From the NCBI GenBank assembly GCA_030268105.1, contig BSDZ01000106.1:1-64000 (forward strand): 64,000 bases of DNA. The letters are read 5' to 3'. The position numbers and the translations under genes are program-made. Source of the DNA: Volvox africanus (taxonomy: Eukaryota > Chlorophyta > Chlorophyceae > Chlamydomonadales > Volvocaceae). Under the pieces are notes generated by a model. It was given only the letters and a program-made list of their open reading frames with translations, did not search any database and had not been told where the DNA came from. This document shows, in pieces, positions 24,529 to 35,800 of the stretch; the first letter of the stretch is position 1; each line of letters begins with the position of its first letter.

Positions 24529-25682
24529 ATGGGAAAGGATAGGTTATCAGACCCATTAGGTCTGAGCAATTATGCTACGTGGTCATTCAGATTCCAATCT
24601 ATGATACAAGAGAACAACCTGGATAGATGGCTGAGAGACGAACCAATGACCGACGAGGACATCGCCGCGTCAAACAAGGTCAGAAATATCCTTGTCAAAA
24701 ATGTCCAAGATCATCACTTGGCAATTATCAGAGCAGCGCCCAACGCCAAGGGAGCATGGGAGAGGCTCGCGGCTGTTTTTGCGGCAAGCAGTGACGCAAG
24801 AAAATCTCAGCTTGTTGCTGAACTGTCAGCCCTTAAAATGGCACAAAATGAAGCCCTTATCTTATATGTGGCTCGTGTCCGCAATCTATATACGGACTTG
24901 GTGGAAGTGGGACACCCCGTTACCGAACGGGAAGTTACCTACAATCTACTGGTGGGACTCCCGAAGAAATTCTCGGTCATTGTTACCACGCTGACAGTCA
25001 ATGGCCAATACAATTTGGATACCGTGGGCGCTCAACTATTGGCTTTTGAGAAATGAGTCGATGCAGAGGGTGATTCCGTTGCTTTCAGTGCAACAAGCCA
25101 AAGAGACAATTGCAGCACCGGACAATATCACAGCGAGACTAGCCGCAATCACCATGACACAATTGAACGCGACTACGGAGGTAATTCGGTCGCATTTGCC
25201 GGCACAAGTCGGTCGCATTTGCCGGCACAAGTTGAGGAGGCACATGGAGCGCTGCCAACAACAGCCACGACGGATGGAACCATCGCGGCAACACGTTTGA
25301 TCGAGGATACAGGAATATGCCAATCATCAATCAAGGCGATGCATGGAGTTATGGAAGAGATGGCCGCAACGGAGTAAGCCAACATGAACACAGATCAGGT
25401 TATGGCTACGGCGGGACAGTGCAATGCCAACTATGCGAAAATTATGGACATACCGCGCGACAATGCCGCGCACCACGCATGCCACAACCTCCAGGCCAAA
25501 TAAGACGCAACAGACAAGATGGCAACTACAACCGCCAGGGCAACAGGAGCCACAACACTGTCAACGCCACAGCGTTATCCAGCTCAACAAGTCGACAGGA
25601 AAGTGGAGAGGGACGTTCCAATCAACCAGAGAATTCGTGGGATCCCAATACGACAAATTATGGGCCGTATTACTTGCTCTGA
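24529..25682 (+). pseudogene. copia-type gag fragment, unit 9
   Basis: Open capsid frame (24529-25056), then the shared TGA and duplication, then the knuckle frame 25317-25682. A C-to-T change lies just after the duplication (near 25233). Confidence 0.82.
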
Positions 25683-26556
25683 CATTCTTAAATATATGAG
25701 TGTTGCTCACATTCCCTAGGTTTGCAACCGTAGGTTTGCTCAATGCTATGAGAGGTGTCCTATTTGGTCCCTGCGAGTCCATGACGTCCTTTATTGTAAC
25801 ATTGTATCAAGACATCCGCGTCGTGTCTATGACCCAACCTATTCAAAATACTTACCGCCCAACCTCCCTCCCGCTTGCGCTCCCTTTCTCCGTCCTTCCC
25901 AATGTCGGCGATGATGGTCGTGCTTGTGGCGTAGGCGGTGGCAGTGGTGGTGGCGGTGCTCCCCAACCAACCTCCCTCCCTCTCCCGGTGGCGGCAATGA
26001 TGGATGGTTGTGCTGGTGGCGTCATTAACAAAACGGCATTGAGCTTGGATATGCAGTTATGCATTTCACAGCCGGAACCATGATGATTGCTGTTCTGACG
26101 GGAAAATATTCAGCTGGAGAGCAACAATGTGAGGTGATTCATTTTAACACAAAACGCGCACACATTGACTGCAATGCAATGCACTAAGAAAAGCACATGA
26201 AAAAGATGCAAATAATTCAATAAAGCAAACAAACAAGCAGTTAACCATTTCAAGCAGTTGTTCGCACACAAATGATGATTGCTGCTGTTCTGACGGGAAT
26301 ATAAATTTTCAGCTGAAGTGAAATTTTGTGGGGTGATTCAAGTTCATTTAAACACAAAAAGCGCTCACATTTAGTTTTGCACCTGCAATGCAATGCAATT
26401 AGAAATCCATTCCTTATTCTTTCATGAAATAAAATTTTAAACAAATTTTTCATGAAGGAATGAAGCTTGAAGAAATGCACAAGCAGTAATACATTTTTAT
26501 CTTTTAGCTGGAGAGCAACAATTTGTTAATTCACTTTCGTTTTGATATAAGAATAT
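24529..26556 (+). repeat. 2.86-kb satellite unit 9, cut by a copia insertion
   Basis: This unit runs to AATAT at 26552-26556, where a copia LTR begins. The break lies at the same unit position as the insertion at 32516. Confidence 0.92.
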
Positions 26557-26859
26557 TGTTAAGTCTTGGACGGTGCAAACATTGGTTGCCACAACCTTGG
26601 AACTGTCCTAGAGAAGGAGCTCGGAGCTGTCCTAGAGAAGGAGCTTGGAACTGTCCTAGAGTTATGTGGAGCCATCCGAGAGGACAACCGGGCGGAACTC
26701 TTGGAATAGCTAACAGCAGGCAATAATGGTATTTAAGGGTGCATAAACTCTGCAATAGTCACCCAACAGCTAGCAATCGTCTAGTGTCTTATACATCTGA
26801 CCTCCTCTGACCTCTGTAATACCTCATAGCAGCTTTATACTTCCTTTACCTCCTTAACA
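26557..26859 (+). repeat. copia LTR type A (5' LTR of element 1)
   Basis: 303 bp, TGTTAAG...CTTAACA. It differs from the LTR at 32516 by a T for A near 26664. Confidence 0.93.
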
Positions 26860-28216
26860 GGTTATGAGCCCCGCCTGGGCGCTCTGAGAGAACCAAGAAC
26901 AACATGGGCAAGGACAAGTTGGCTGAACCCCTCGATCTCAACAACTACTCTACATGGGCCTATCGGTTTGAGAACTTGTGTGCTGAGCATAACTTGAACA
27001 GGGCGCTGTTGACTGAGCCGGTTACAGATGAAGAGGTCGCTGCATCGGAGCGAGTGAAGACTCTGCTGGTGAAGAATGTGAAGGACTGCCATCTGCCGGT
27101 CATCAAGGCATCGCCGAACGCCAAAATGGCGTGGGATGGCCTTGCTGCGATTTTTGCCGCCAACAAGCATGCCCGCAGATCTCAGCTGCGTCAGGAGTAT
27201 ACTAAGCTGGCGATGAAGAAGGGAGAGGCCCTGCCGGTGTACCTTGCAAGAGTGCGGGAGCTACACACAGATCTGCTGAAGGTGGGCCAGGCCACCAGTG
27301 AACAAGACATGACGTATGCAATGCTGACGGGTCTACCTCAGAAGTATGAGGTGATAGTGTCGATTTTGACGACACAGTCTGGTGAGCTTACGCTGTCTAG
27401 TGCAACCGCACAACTGCTGGCGTTCGAAGCTAGGGTAGGGAGCATGCATGAGGCCTCTACCAGCTCGTCTGCTTTTGTCAGTGCGGGTAGGGGAAGCTCA
27501 GCCACAGGAAGTGCGCCCCGACGTGGAGGAAGCCACGTCCGCGGCGGATCACGGGAGCCACTGCAGTGCTGGAACTGTGGAAAGCCCGGGCATCTGGAGA
27601 GGGGGTGCACTGCCCCCAGGATGGCTCAGAGGTCTGGCTCATGGAGCTCGGCGCCTAGAGGACCCGGTTATGGGTCAGGCGGCCTGGAGCGCACAAGAAT
27701 GGGCGGCCATGGAGAGGCCGCGGGCGGGCCCAGCTTGGGGAGCGACCGCCGAGGTTATGGCCGGCACGACCATGTGGACGGTGCCGGCGACAGGGGCAAT
27801 GCTAGCCCGAGGAACTTTGCCTTTGTGGCATCTGGGTCTGACCGCCTGAAAGGTTGGTACCTGGATTCTGGTGCATCTCATCATCTGACATATGATGCAG
27901 ATCAGATAGTGGACGTCCGCGAGCTGGCGGAGTCAGAAAAGTTTGAGATCCTGAGTGTGAACGGGGGGATCATCAGGCCCACAGCGGTAGGGACTCTGAG
28001 GCTTATCCCCGGGGTCAATATGCATGCACGGGTGACGGTGGAAGAGGTGTATCTTGTTCCTGACAGCTTTGCAAATGTGCTGTCAGTTGCTGCCCTGGAT
28101 AAGCAGGGTGGGTCAGTTTGCTTTGAGGATGGCCAAGTCACTATGCGCAAGGGTGGTGAGAAGATTCTGACGGGCCAGCGCTTGGGCGACCTGTATGCCC
28201 TATCATGTTTTTCGAT
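26557..28216 (+). mobile_element. copia element 1, 5' piece only
   Basis: A complete 5' LTR (26557-26859) and the first part of the internal region, ending inside gag-pol at 28216. A 24-bp filler (28217-28240) of unclear origin joins it to satellite DNA. It lies at the same satellite position as element 2 and shares with that element's 5' LTR the variant CTTTACCTCC near the LTR end, so the two probably descend from one insertion that was duplicated with the array. Confidence 0.9.
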
Positions 28217-28238
28217 GGGCCGGCGGCCACCCAATTGA
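26904..28238 (+). pseudogene. copia gag-pol, 3'-truncated
   Basis: 444 codons collinear with residues 1 to about 437 of the gag-pol at 32863: capsid, zinc knuckle and the protease DSG (about residue 321). Sequence after CFS comes from the filler and ends at a chance stop. Integrase, RT and RNase H are missing. One capsid change (AANK for AANN) separates it from the other copies. Confidence 0.85.
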
Positions 28239-28240
28239 AT
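28217..28240. other. 24-bp filler at a deletion junction
   Basis: These bases match neither the copia element nor the satellite at this point. The last part contains CAATTGAA, which also occurs 12 bp further on in the satellite, as expected from templated filler in end joining. Confidence 0.6.
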
Positions 28241-28777
28241 CAATCACCATGACACAATTGAACGCGACTACGGAGGTAATTCGGTCGCATTTGCCGGCAC
28301 AAGTCGGTCGCATTTGCCGGCACAAGTCGAGGAGGCACATGGAGCGCTGCCAACAACAGCCACGACGGATGGAACCATCGCGGCAACACGTTTGATCGAG
28401 GATACAGGAATATGCCAATCATCAATCAAGGCGATGCATGGAGTTATGGAAGAGATGGCCGCAACGGAGTAAGCCAACATGAACACAGATCAGGTTATGG
28501 CTACGGCGGGACAGTGCAATGCCAACTATGCGAAAATTATGGACATACCGCGCGACAATGCCGCGCACCACGCATGCCACAACCTCCAGGCCAAATAAGA
28601 CGCAACAGACAAGATGGCAACTACAACCGCCAGGGCAACAGGAGCCACAACACTGTCAACGCCACAGCGTTATCCAGCTCAACAAGTCGACAGGAAAGTG
28701 GAGAGGGACGTTCCAATCAACCAGAGAATTCGTGGGATCCCAATACGACAAATTATGGGCCGTATTACTTGCTCTGA
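28241..28777 (+). pseudogene. gag fragment, zinc-knuckle half only
   Basis: Only the region after the capsid remains. The CCHC knuckle frame starts at 28412. Confidence 0.75.
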
Positions 28778-30487
28778 CATTCTTAAATATATGAGTGTTG
28801 CTCACATTCCCTAGGTTTGCAACCGTAGGTTTGCTCAATGCTATGAGAGGTGTCCTATTTGGTCCCTGCGAGTCCATGACGTCCTTTATTGTAACATTGT
28901 ATCAAGACATCCGCGTCGTGTCTATGACCCAACCTATTCAAAATACTTACCGCCCAACCTCCCTCCCGCTTGCGCTCCCTTTCTCCGTCCTTCCCAATGT
29001 CGGCGATGATGGTCGTGCTTGTGGCGTAGGCGGTGGCAGTGGTGGTGGCGGTGCTCCCCAACCAACCTCCCTCCCTCTCCCGGTGGCGGCAATGATGGAT
29101 GGTTGTGCTGGTGGCGTCATTAACAAAACGGCATTGAGCTTGGATATGCAGTTATGCATTTCACAGCCGGAACCATGATGATTGCTGTTCTGACGGGAAA
29201 ATATTCAGCTGGAGAGCAACAATGTGAGGTGATTCATTTTAACACAAAACGCGCACACATTGACTGCAATGCAATGCACTAAGAAAAGCACATGAAAAAG
29301 ATGCAAATAATTCAATAAAGCAAACAAACAAGCAGTTAACCATTTCAAGCAGTTGTTCGCACACAAATGATGATTGCTGCTGTTCTGACGGGAATATAAA
29401 TTTTCAGCTGAAGTGAAATTTTGTGGGGTGATTCAAGTTCATTTAAACACAAAAAGCGCTCACATTTAGTTTTGCACCTGCAATGCAATGCAATTAGAAA
29501 TCCATTCCTTATTCTTTCATGAAATAAAATTTTAAACAAATTTTTCATGAAGGAATGAAGCTTGAAGAAATGCACAAGCAGTAATACATTTTTATCTTTT
29601 AGCTGGAGAGCAACAATTTGTTAATTCACTTTCGTTTTGATATAAGAATATATCTCAATGTGAATATATGGTACTACAATGCAATGCAATAAGTAAAAAA
29701 CGTTCAATAGTGGCAAATTGTTCAGAAACATACAGGATTTAAGTGATAGCAAATGCACCAGCAGTTATACATTTGATAGCCGGAACCATAATGATTGCTG
29801 TCTGAATGAGAAGCACCAGCGTGGGGTGTTTCAAGTTCTCGTTTATAGTCAAGAAAGCGCCCACATTCAGTTCAGCAACAGCTATGCCATGCTATAAGAA
29901 AAGCACAAAATAATGGCAAAATGTTCAAAAATAAGCTTTAAGCGTTCAAGAGCCAAAAGGGTAAATTGCTTAAGCAATTTCAACATGCAGTTATGCATCT
30001 CTCAGCCGGAACCAAAATGATGACGGGAATAAAAGTATTTAGCTACAAAGAAAAAATGTGGGTGATTAAACTTTGGTAAAACACATAATGGCGCCCAGAA
30101 TAAGTTCAGCAACTGCAAGGCAATATAATAAGAAAGGCACAGGCGAAATGTTCATAAAGATTTAAGCATAAAAGCAAATGCACAAGCAGTTATGCCTTTC
30201 ACAGCCGGAAGCATTATGAATGCTGCTCTGACGGGAATTTAAATATTTCAGTTGGAGGGTGCTATTATGTAGGGTGCTTTAATTTCGTTTAAACAGAAGA
30301 AAGCGCAATAAGGTACTGAAATGCAATTAAATCAATTGCCCGAATCAGCGACTGCTCGTGGTGCGAGAATTGAGGAATCACTCGTGACGCGAATACTGGT
30401 CCACAAAATACGGAGCACAGCGACCGCCGCCTCTGGTCAACAACGACCATAATCGCCTGCCTACATCGGGAACTGTAACGCGCAACA
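28241..30487 (+). repeat. 2.86-kb satellite unit, first 617 bp missing
   Basis: Satellite resumes at CAATCACCATGAC, unit position 618 counted from the gag ATG, and runs normally to the next ATG at 30488. The capsid part is lost; the duplication, the knuckle frame (28412-28777), the LTR fossil and the subrepeats remain. Confidence 0.92.
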
Positions 30488-31641
30488 ATGGGAAAGGATA
30501 GGTTATCAGACCCATTAGGTCTGAGCAATTATGCTACGTGGTCATTCAGATTCCAATCTATGATACAAGAGAACAACCTGGATAGATGGCTGAGAGACGA
30601 ACCAATGACCGACGAGGACATCGCCGCGTCAAACAAGGTCAGAAATATCCTTGTCAAAAATGTCCAAGATCATCACTTGGCAATTATCAGAGCAGCGCCC
30701 AACGCCAAGGGAGCATGGGAGAGGCTCGCGGCTGTTTTTGCGGCAAGCAGTGACGCAAGAAAATCTCAGCTTGTTGCTGAACTGTCAGCCCTTAAAATGG
30801 CACAAAATGAAGCCCTTATCTTATATGTGGCTCGCGTCCGCAATCTATATACGGACTTGGTGGAAGTGGGACACCCCGTTACCGAACGGGAAGTTACCTA
30901 CAATCTACTGGTGGGACTCCCGAAGAAATTCTCGGTCATTGTTACCACGCTGACAGTCAATGGCCAATACAATTTGGATACCGTGGGCGCTCAACTATTG
31001 GCTTTTGAGAAATGAGTCGATGCAGAGGGTGATTCCGTTGCTTTCAGTGCAACAAGCCAAAGAGACAATTGCAGCACCGGACAATATCACAGCGAGACTA
31101 GCCGCAATCACCATGACACCATTGAACGCGACTACGGAGGTTATTCGGTCGCATTTGCCGGCACAAGTCGGTCGCATTTGCCGGCACAAGTCGAGGAGGC
31201 ACATGGAGCGCTGCCAACAACAGCCACGACGGATGGAACCATCGCGGCAACACGTTTGATCGAGGATACAGGAATATGCCAATCATCAATCAAGGCGATG
31301 CATGGAGTTATGGAAGAGATGGCCGCAACGGAGTAAGCCAACATGAACACAGATCAGGTTATGGCTATGGCGGGACAGTGCAATGCCAACTATGCGAAAA
31401 TTATGGACATACTGCGCGACAATGCCGCGCACCACGCATGCCACAACCTCCAGGCCAAATAAGACGCAACAGACAAGATGGCAACTACAACCGCCAGGGC
31501 AACAGGAGCCACAACACTGTCAACGCCACAGCGTTATCCAGCTCAACAAGTCGACAGGAAAGTGGAGAGGGACGTTCCAATCAACCAGAGAATTCGTGGG
31601 ATCCCAATACGACAAATTATGGGCCGTATTACTTGCTCTGA
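30488..31641 (+). pseudogene. copia-type gag fragment, unit 10
   Basis: Open capsid frame (30488-31015), shared TGA and duplication, then the knuckle frame 31276-31641. It carries the variants ACACCATTG and GGTTATTCGG, also seen in unit 2 (around 5115-5145), which links the two units. Confidence 0.82.
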
Positions 31642-32515
31642 CATTCTTAAATATATGAGTGTTGCTCACATTCCCTAGGTTTGCAACCGTAGGTTTGCTC
31701 AATGCTATGAGAGGTGTCCTATTTGGTCCCTGCGAGTCCATGACGTCCTTTATTGTAACATTGTATCAAGACATCCGCGTCGTGTCTATGACCCAACCTA
31801 TTCAAAATACTTACCGCCCAACCTCCCTCCCGCTTGCACTCCCTTTCTCCGTCCTTCCCAATGTCGGCGATGATGGTCGTGCTTGTGGCGTAGGCGGTGG
31901 CAGTGGTGGTGGCGGTGCTCCCCAACCAACCTCCCTCCCTCTCCCGGTGGCGGCAATGATGGATGGTTGTGCTGGTGGCGTCATTAACAAAACGGCATTG
32001 AGCTTGGATATGCAGTTATGCATTTCACAGCCGGAACCATGATGATTGCTGTTCTGACGGGAAAATATTCAGCTGGAGAGCAACAATGTGAGGTGATTCA
32101 TTTTAACACAAAACGCGCACACATTGACTGCAATGCAATGCACTAAGAAAAGCACATGAAAAAGATGCAAATAATTCAATAAAGCAAACAAACAAGCAGT
32201 TAACCATTTCAAGCAGTTGTTCGCACACAAATGATGATTGCTGCTGTTCTGACGGGAATATAAATTTTCAGCTGAAGTGAAATTTTGTGGGGTGATTCAA
32301 GTTCATTTAAACACAAAAAGCGCTCACATTTAGTTTTGCACCTGCAATGCAATGCAATTAGAAATCCATTCCTTATTCTTTCATGAAATAAAATTTTAAA
32401 CAAATTTTTCATGAAGGAATGAAGCTTGAAGAAATGCACAAGCAGTAATACATTTTTATCTTTTAGCTGGAGAGCAACAATTTGTTAATTCACTTTCGTT
32501 TTGATATAAGAATAT
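30488..32515 (+). repeat. 2.86-kb satellite unit 10, 5' part
   Basis: Normal unit up to AATAT at 32511-32515, the left copy of the target duplication of the copia insertion. The unit continues at 37283. Confidence 0.93.
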
Positions 32516-32818
32516 TGTTAAGTCTTGGACGGTGCAAACATTGGTTGCCACAACCTTGGAACTGTCCTAGAGAAGGAGCTCGGAGCTGTCCTAGAGAAGG
32601 AGCTTGGAACTGTCCTAGAGTTAAGTGGAGCCATCCGAGAGGACAACCGGGCGGAACTCTTGGAATAGCTAACAGCAGGCAATAATGGTATTTAAGGGTG
32701 CATAAACTCTGCAATAGTCACCCAACAGCTAGCAATCGTCTAGTGTCTTATACATCTGACCTCCTCTGACCTCTGTAATACCTCATAGCAGCTTTATACT
32801 TCCTTTACCTCCTTAACA
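32516..32818 (+). repeat. 5' LTR of copia element 2 (type A)
   Basis: 303 bp. U3 contains a 24-bp motif (GGA[A/G]CTGTCCTAGAGAAGG...) twice plus a third partial copy, at about 32558-32625. TATTTAAG at 32689-32696 is the likely TATA box, which puts the U3/R border shortly after it. Confidence 0.95.
32689..32696 (+). promoter_or_regulatory. putative TATA box of the LTR promoter
   Basis: TATTTAAG lies about 174 bp into the LTR and is kept in both LTR types (also 61731-61738) although the upstream U3 differs. This supports a promoter role; transcription start data are not available. Confidence 0.55.
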
Positions 32819-32832
32819 GGTTATGAGCCCCG
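32819..32832 (+). promoter_or_regulatory. primer-binding site, half-tRNA type
   Basis: GGTTATGAGCCCCG starts at the base after the LTR. Its complement contains GGGCTCATAACC, the anticodon arm of an initiator-type tRNA-Met, not a tRNA 3' end (no TGG). Drosophila copia is known to prime with an internally cut initiator tRNA-Met in the same way. The host tRNA is not in this window, so the assignment is an inference. Confidence 0.65.
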
Positions 32833-32862
32833 CCTGGGCGCTCTGAGAGAACCAAGAACAAC

Positions 32863-35800
32863 ATGGGCAAGGACAAGTTGGCTGAACCCCTCGATCTCAA
32901 CAACTACTCTACATGGGCCTATCGGTTTGAGAACTTGTGTGCTGAGCATAACTTGAACAGGGCGCTGTTGACTGAGCCGGTTACAGATGAAGAGGTCGCT
33001 GCATCGGAGCGAGTGAAGACTCTGCTGGTGAAGAATGTGAAGGACTGCCATCTGCCGGTCATCAAGGCATCGCCGAACGCCAAAATGGCGTGGGATGGCC
33101 TTGCTGCGATTTTTGCCGCCAACAACCATGCCCGCAGATCTCAGCTGCGTCAGGAGTATACTAAGCTGGCGATGAAGAAGGGAGAGGCCCTGCCGGTGTA
33201 CCTTGCAAGAGTGCGGGAGCTACACACAGATCTGCTGAAGGTGGGCCAGGCCACCAGTGAACAAGACATGACGTATGCAATGCTGACGGGTCTACCTCAG
33301 AAGTATGAGGTGATAGTGTCGATTTTGACGACACAGTCTGGTGAGCTTACGCTGTCTAGTGCAACCGCACAACTGCTGGCGTTCGAAGCTAGGGTAGGGA
33401 GCATGCATGAGGCCTCTACCAGCTCGTCTGCTTTTGTCAGTGCGGGTAGGGGAAGCTCAGCCACAGGAAGTGCGCCCCGACGTGGAGGAAGCCACGTCCG
33501 CGGCGGATCAAGGGAGCCACTGCAGTGCTGGAACTGTGGAAAGCCCGGGCATCTGGAGAGGGGGTGCACTGCCCCCAGGATGGCTCAGAGGTCTGGCTCA
33601 TGGAGCTCGGCGCCTAGAGGACCCGGTTATGGGTCAGGCGGCCTGGAGCGCACAAGAATGGGCGGCCATGGAGAGGCCGCGGGCGGGCCCAGCTTGGGGA
33701 GCGACCGCCGAGGTTATGGCCGGCACGACCATGTGGACGGTGCCGGCGACAGGGGCAATGCTAGCCCGAGGAACTTTGCCTTTGTGGCATCTGGGTCTGA
33801 CCGCCTGAAAGGTTGGTACCTGGATTCTGGTGCATCTCATCATCTGACATATGATGCAGATCAGATAGTGGACGTCCGCGAGCTGGCGGAGTCAGAAAAG
33901 TTTGAGATCCTGAGTGTGAACGGGGGGATCATCAGGCCCACAGCGGTAGGGACTCTGAGGCTTATCCCCGGGGTCAATATGCATGCACGGGTGACGGTGG
34001 AAGAGGTGTATCTTGTTCCTGACAGCTTTGCAAATGTGCTGTCAGTTGCTGCCCTGGATAAGCAGGGTGGGTCAGTTTGCTTTGAGGATGGCCAAGTCAC
34101 TATGCGCAAGGGTGGTGAGAAGATTCTGACGGGCCAGCGCTTGGGCGACCTGTATGCCCTATCATGTTTTTCGATTCCCAGGTCTGCTTCCAGGTTGAGA
34201 TACACCCAGCCTTTTGGTGGAGTGGCTCATGGGAAGTCTGCATCTGAATCAATGGACTTGTGGCACCGCCGGTATGGACACCTTGGCCTAGGTAATCTTG
34301 AGAGGTTGGTGGGTGAAGGCATGGTGTCAGGGGTGCGTTTTGCAAAGGAGCAGGTGAAGGGAGCCGGAGATGCGGGTGTGTGCGAGCCATGTGTGATGTC
34401 ACGGCAGCGCCGAGGGCCCTTCCCATCAACTGGGCATAAGGTGGATCAACCACTAGCTCTTATTCATCTTGATGTTTGTGGTCCGATGCCTGAGCGAACA
34501 CCAACGGGTTCCCTCTACCTAACTGTCTTGTTGGATGACTATACTGGTTTTTCGGCTGTAGCCTTTACACCTACCAAGGAAGCGGTGAAGGACAAGGTGA
34601 TGACTATGGTGAATCAGCTGGAGACGTACAGTGGTTTTCGGGTCGAGGAGGTACGGTCTGATCAAGGGGGTGAGTTCATTAACAGTCCCCTGCAGGAGTT
34701 TTTCCGTACAAAAGGGATTCGGCATGGGCCTACGGTGGGGTATGCCCCCGAGCAGAATGGAGCTGCTGAGCGCTTGAATAGGACTCTGTTAGAGAAGATG
34801 CGTGCTCTATTGGCTGAGTCTCAACTTCCCCAATGCATGTGGGCTGAGGCTGTCTCTACGGCGAATTACCTTCGGAATATTTCACCTGTGTCCGGTCGGC
34901 CCTGCACCCCGTATGAAGCTTTCTCAGGGGAACATCCTGATGTGAGTCATCTGCGTGTGTTTGGATGTACGGCATATGTCCATATCCCCAAGGAGAAGCG
35001 CAATAAATTAGATCCGGTAAGTCGCAAGGGTGTTCTGGTTGGGTACGGCGATGCAGGCCAGTACCGTATCCTTTTTTCAGACAATGTAGTGTCGGTGCAC
35101 TCTGATGTCACCTTTGATGAGCGGAATGTCGGTGAGAAAGCACAGCAAGCTAGTCGTGCAAAGAAGTCCGTAAGGTGGTGCAACCCCGTAGACAGTACGC
35201 CTGATTCTGATAGTGATAGTGATGATGATGATGATAATGATGAGTGGGGACCGGCCCCTCACACCCAAGGTGGCGGATCCTCTACTGGTGCAGGAGGTTC
35301 CGGGGATAACAGCGGTGGACCAACAGGGGGTGGTGATGCTTCCGGCGCAGGTCCCTCGGGGAGTTCGTCCGGTGCTGGCCCCTCTGTGGGTGCTGCCGGT
35401 GCGAGTAACAATTTTGAGTCTAGGTACCCTGTCCGTGATCGAAAACGGCCGTCCGAGTGGTGGCGCAGTGAGGACCCTAGGTCTGTTGCCGGCCGGGTCC
35501 ATGTGGCTGCCGCAACCAAAGTGTCTGAGCCCAACACTTATGCTGAAGCGGTGTCTGGGGCGCAGGCCCGCGAGTGGAAAAGGGCTATGGATGACGAAAT
35601 TAACTCTCAGTTGGCAAATGGAACCTGGACCTTAGAAACACCCCCGCCAGGCACGAAGCTTATTCCATGTCGCTGGGTGTATAAGGTGAAACACAATCCA
35701 GATGGTAGTGTTGAGCGGTTTAAAGCGCGCTTGGTCGCAAAAGGGTTTGTACAGCGCGAGGGGGTGGATTATGGTGAGCTCTTTGCGCCTACGTCCCGTA

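Noticed and set aside
34100..34453. Minus-strand frames of about 110-140 codons opposite gag-pol
   Set aside because: Shadows of the GC-rich coding frame; no start context or domain.
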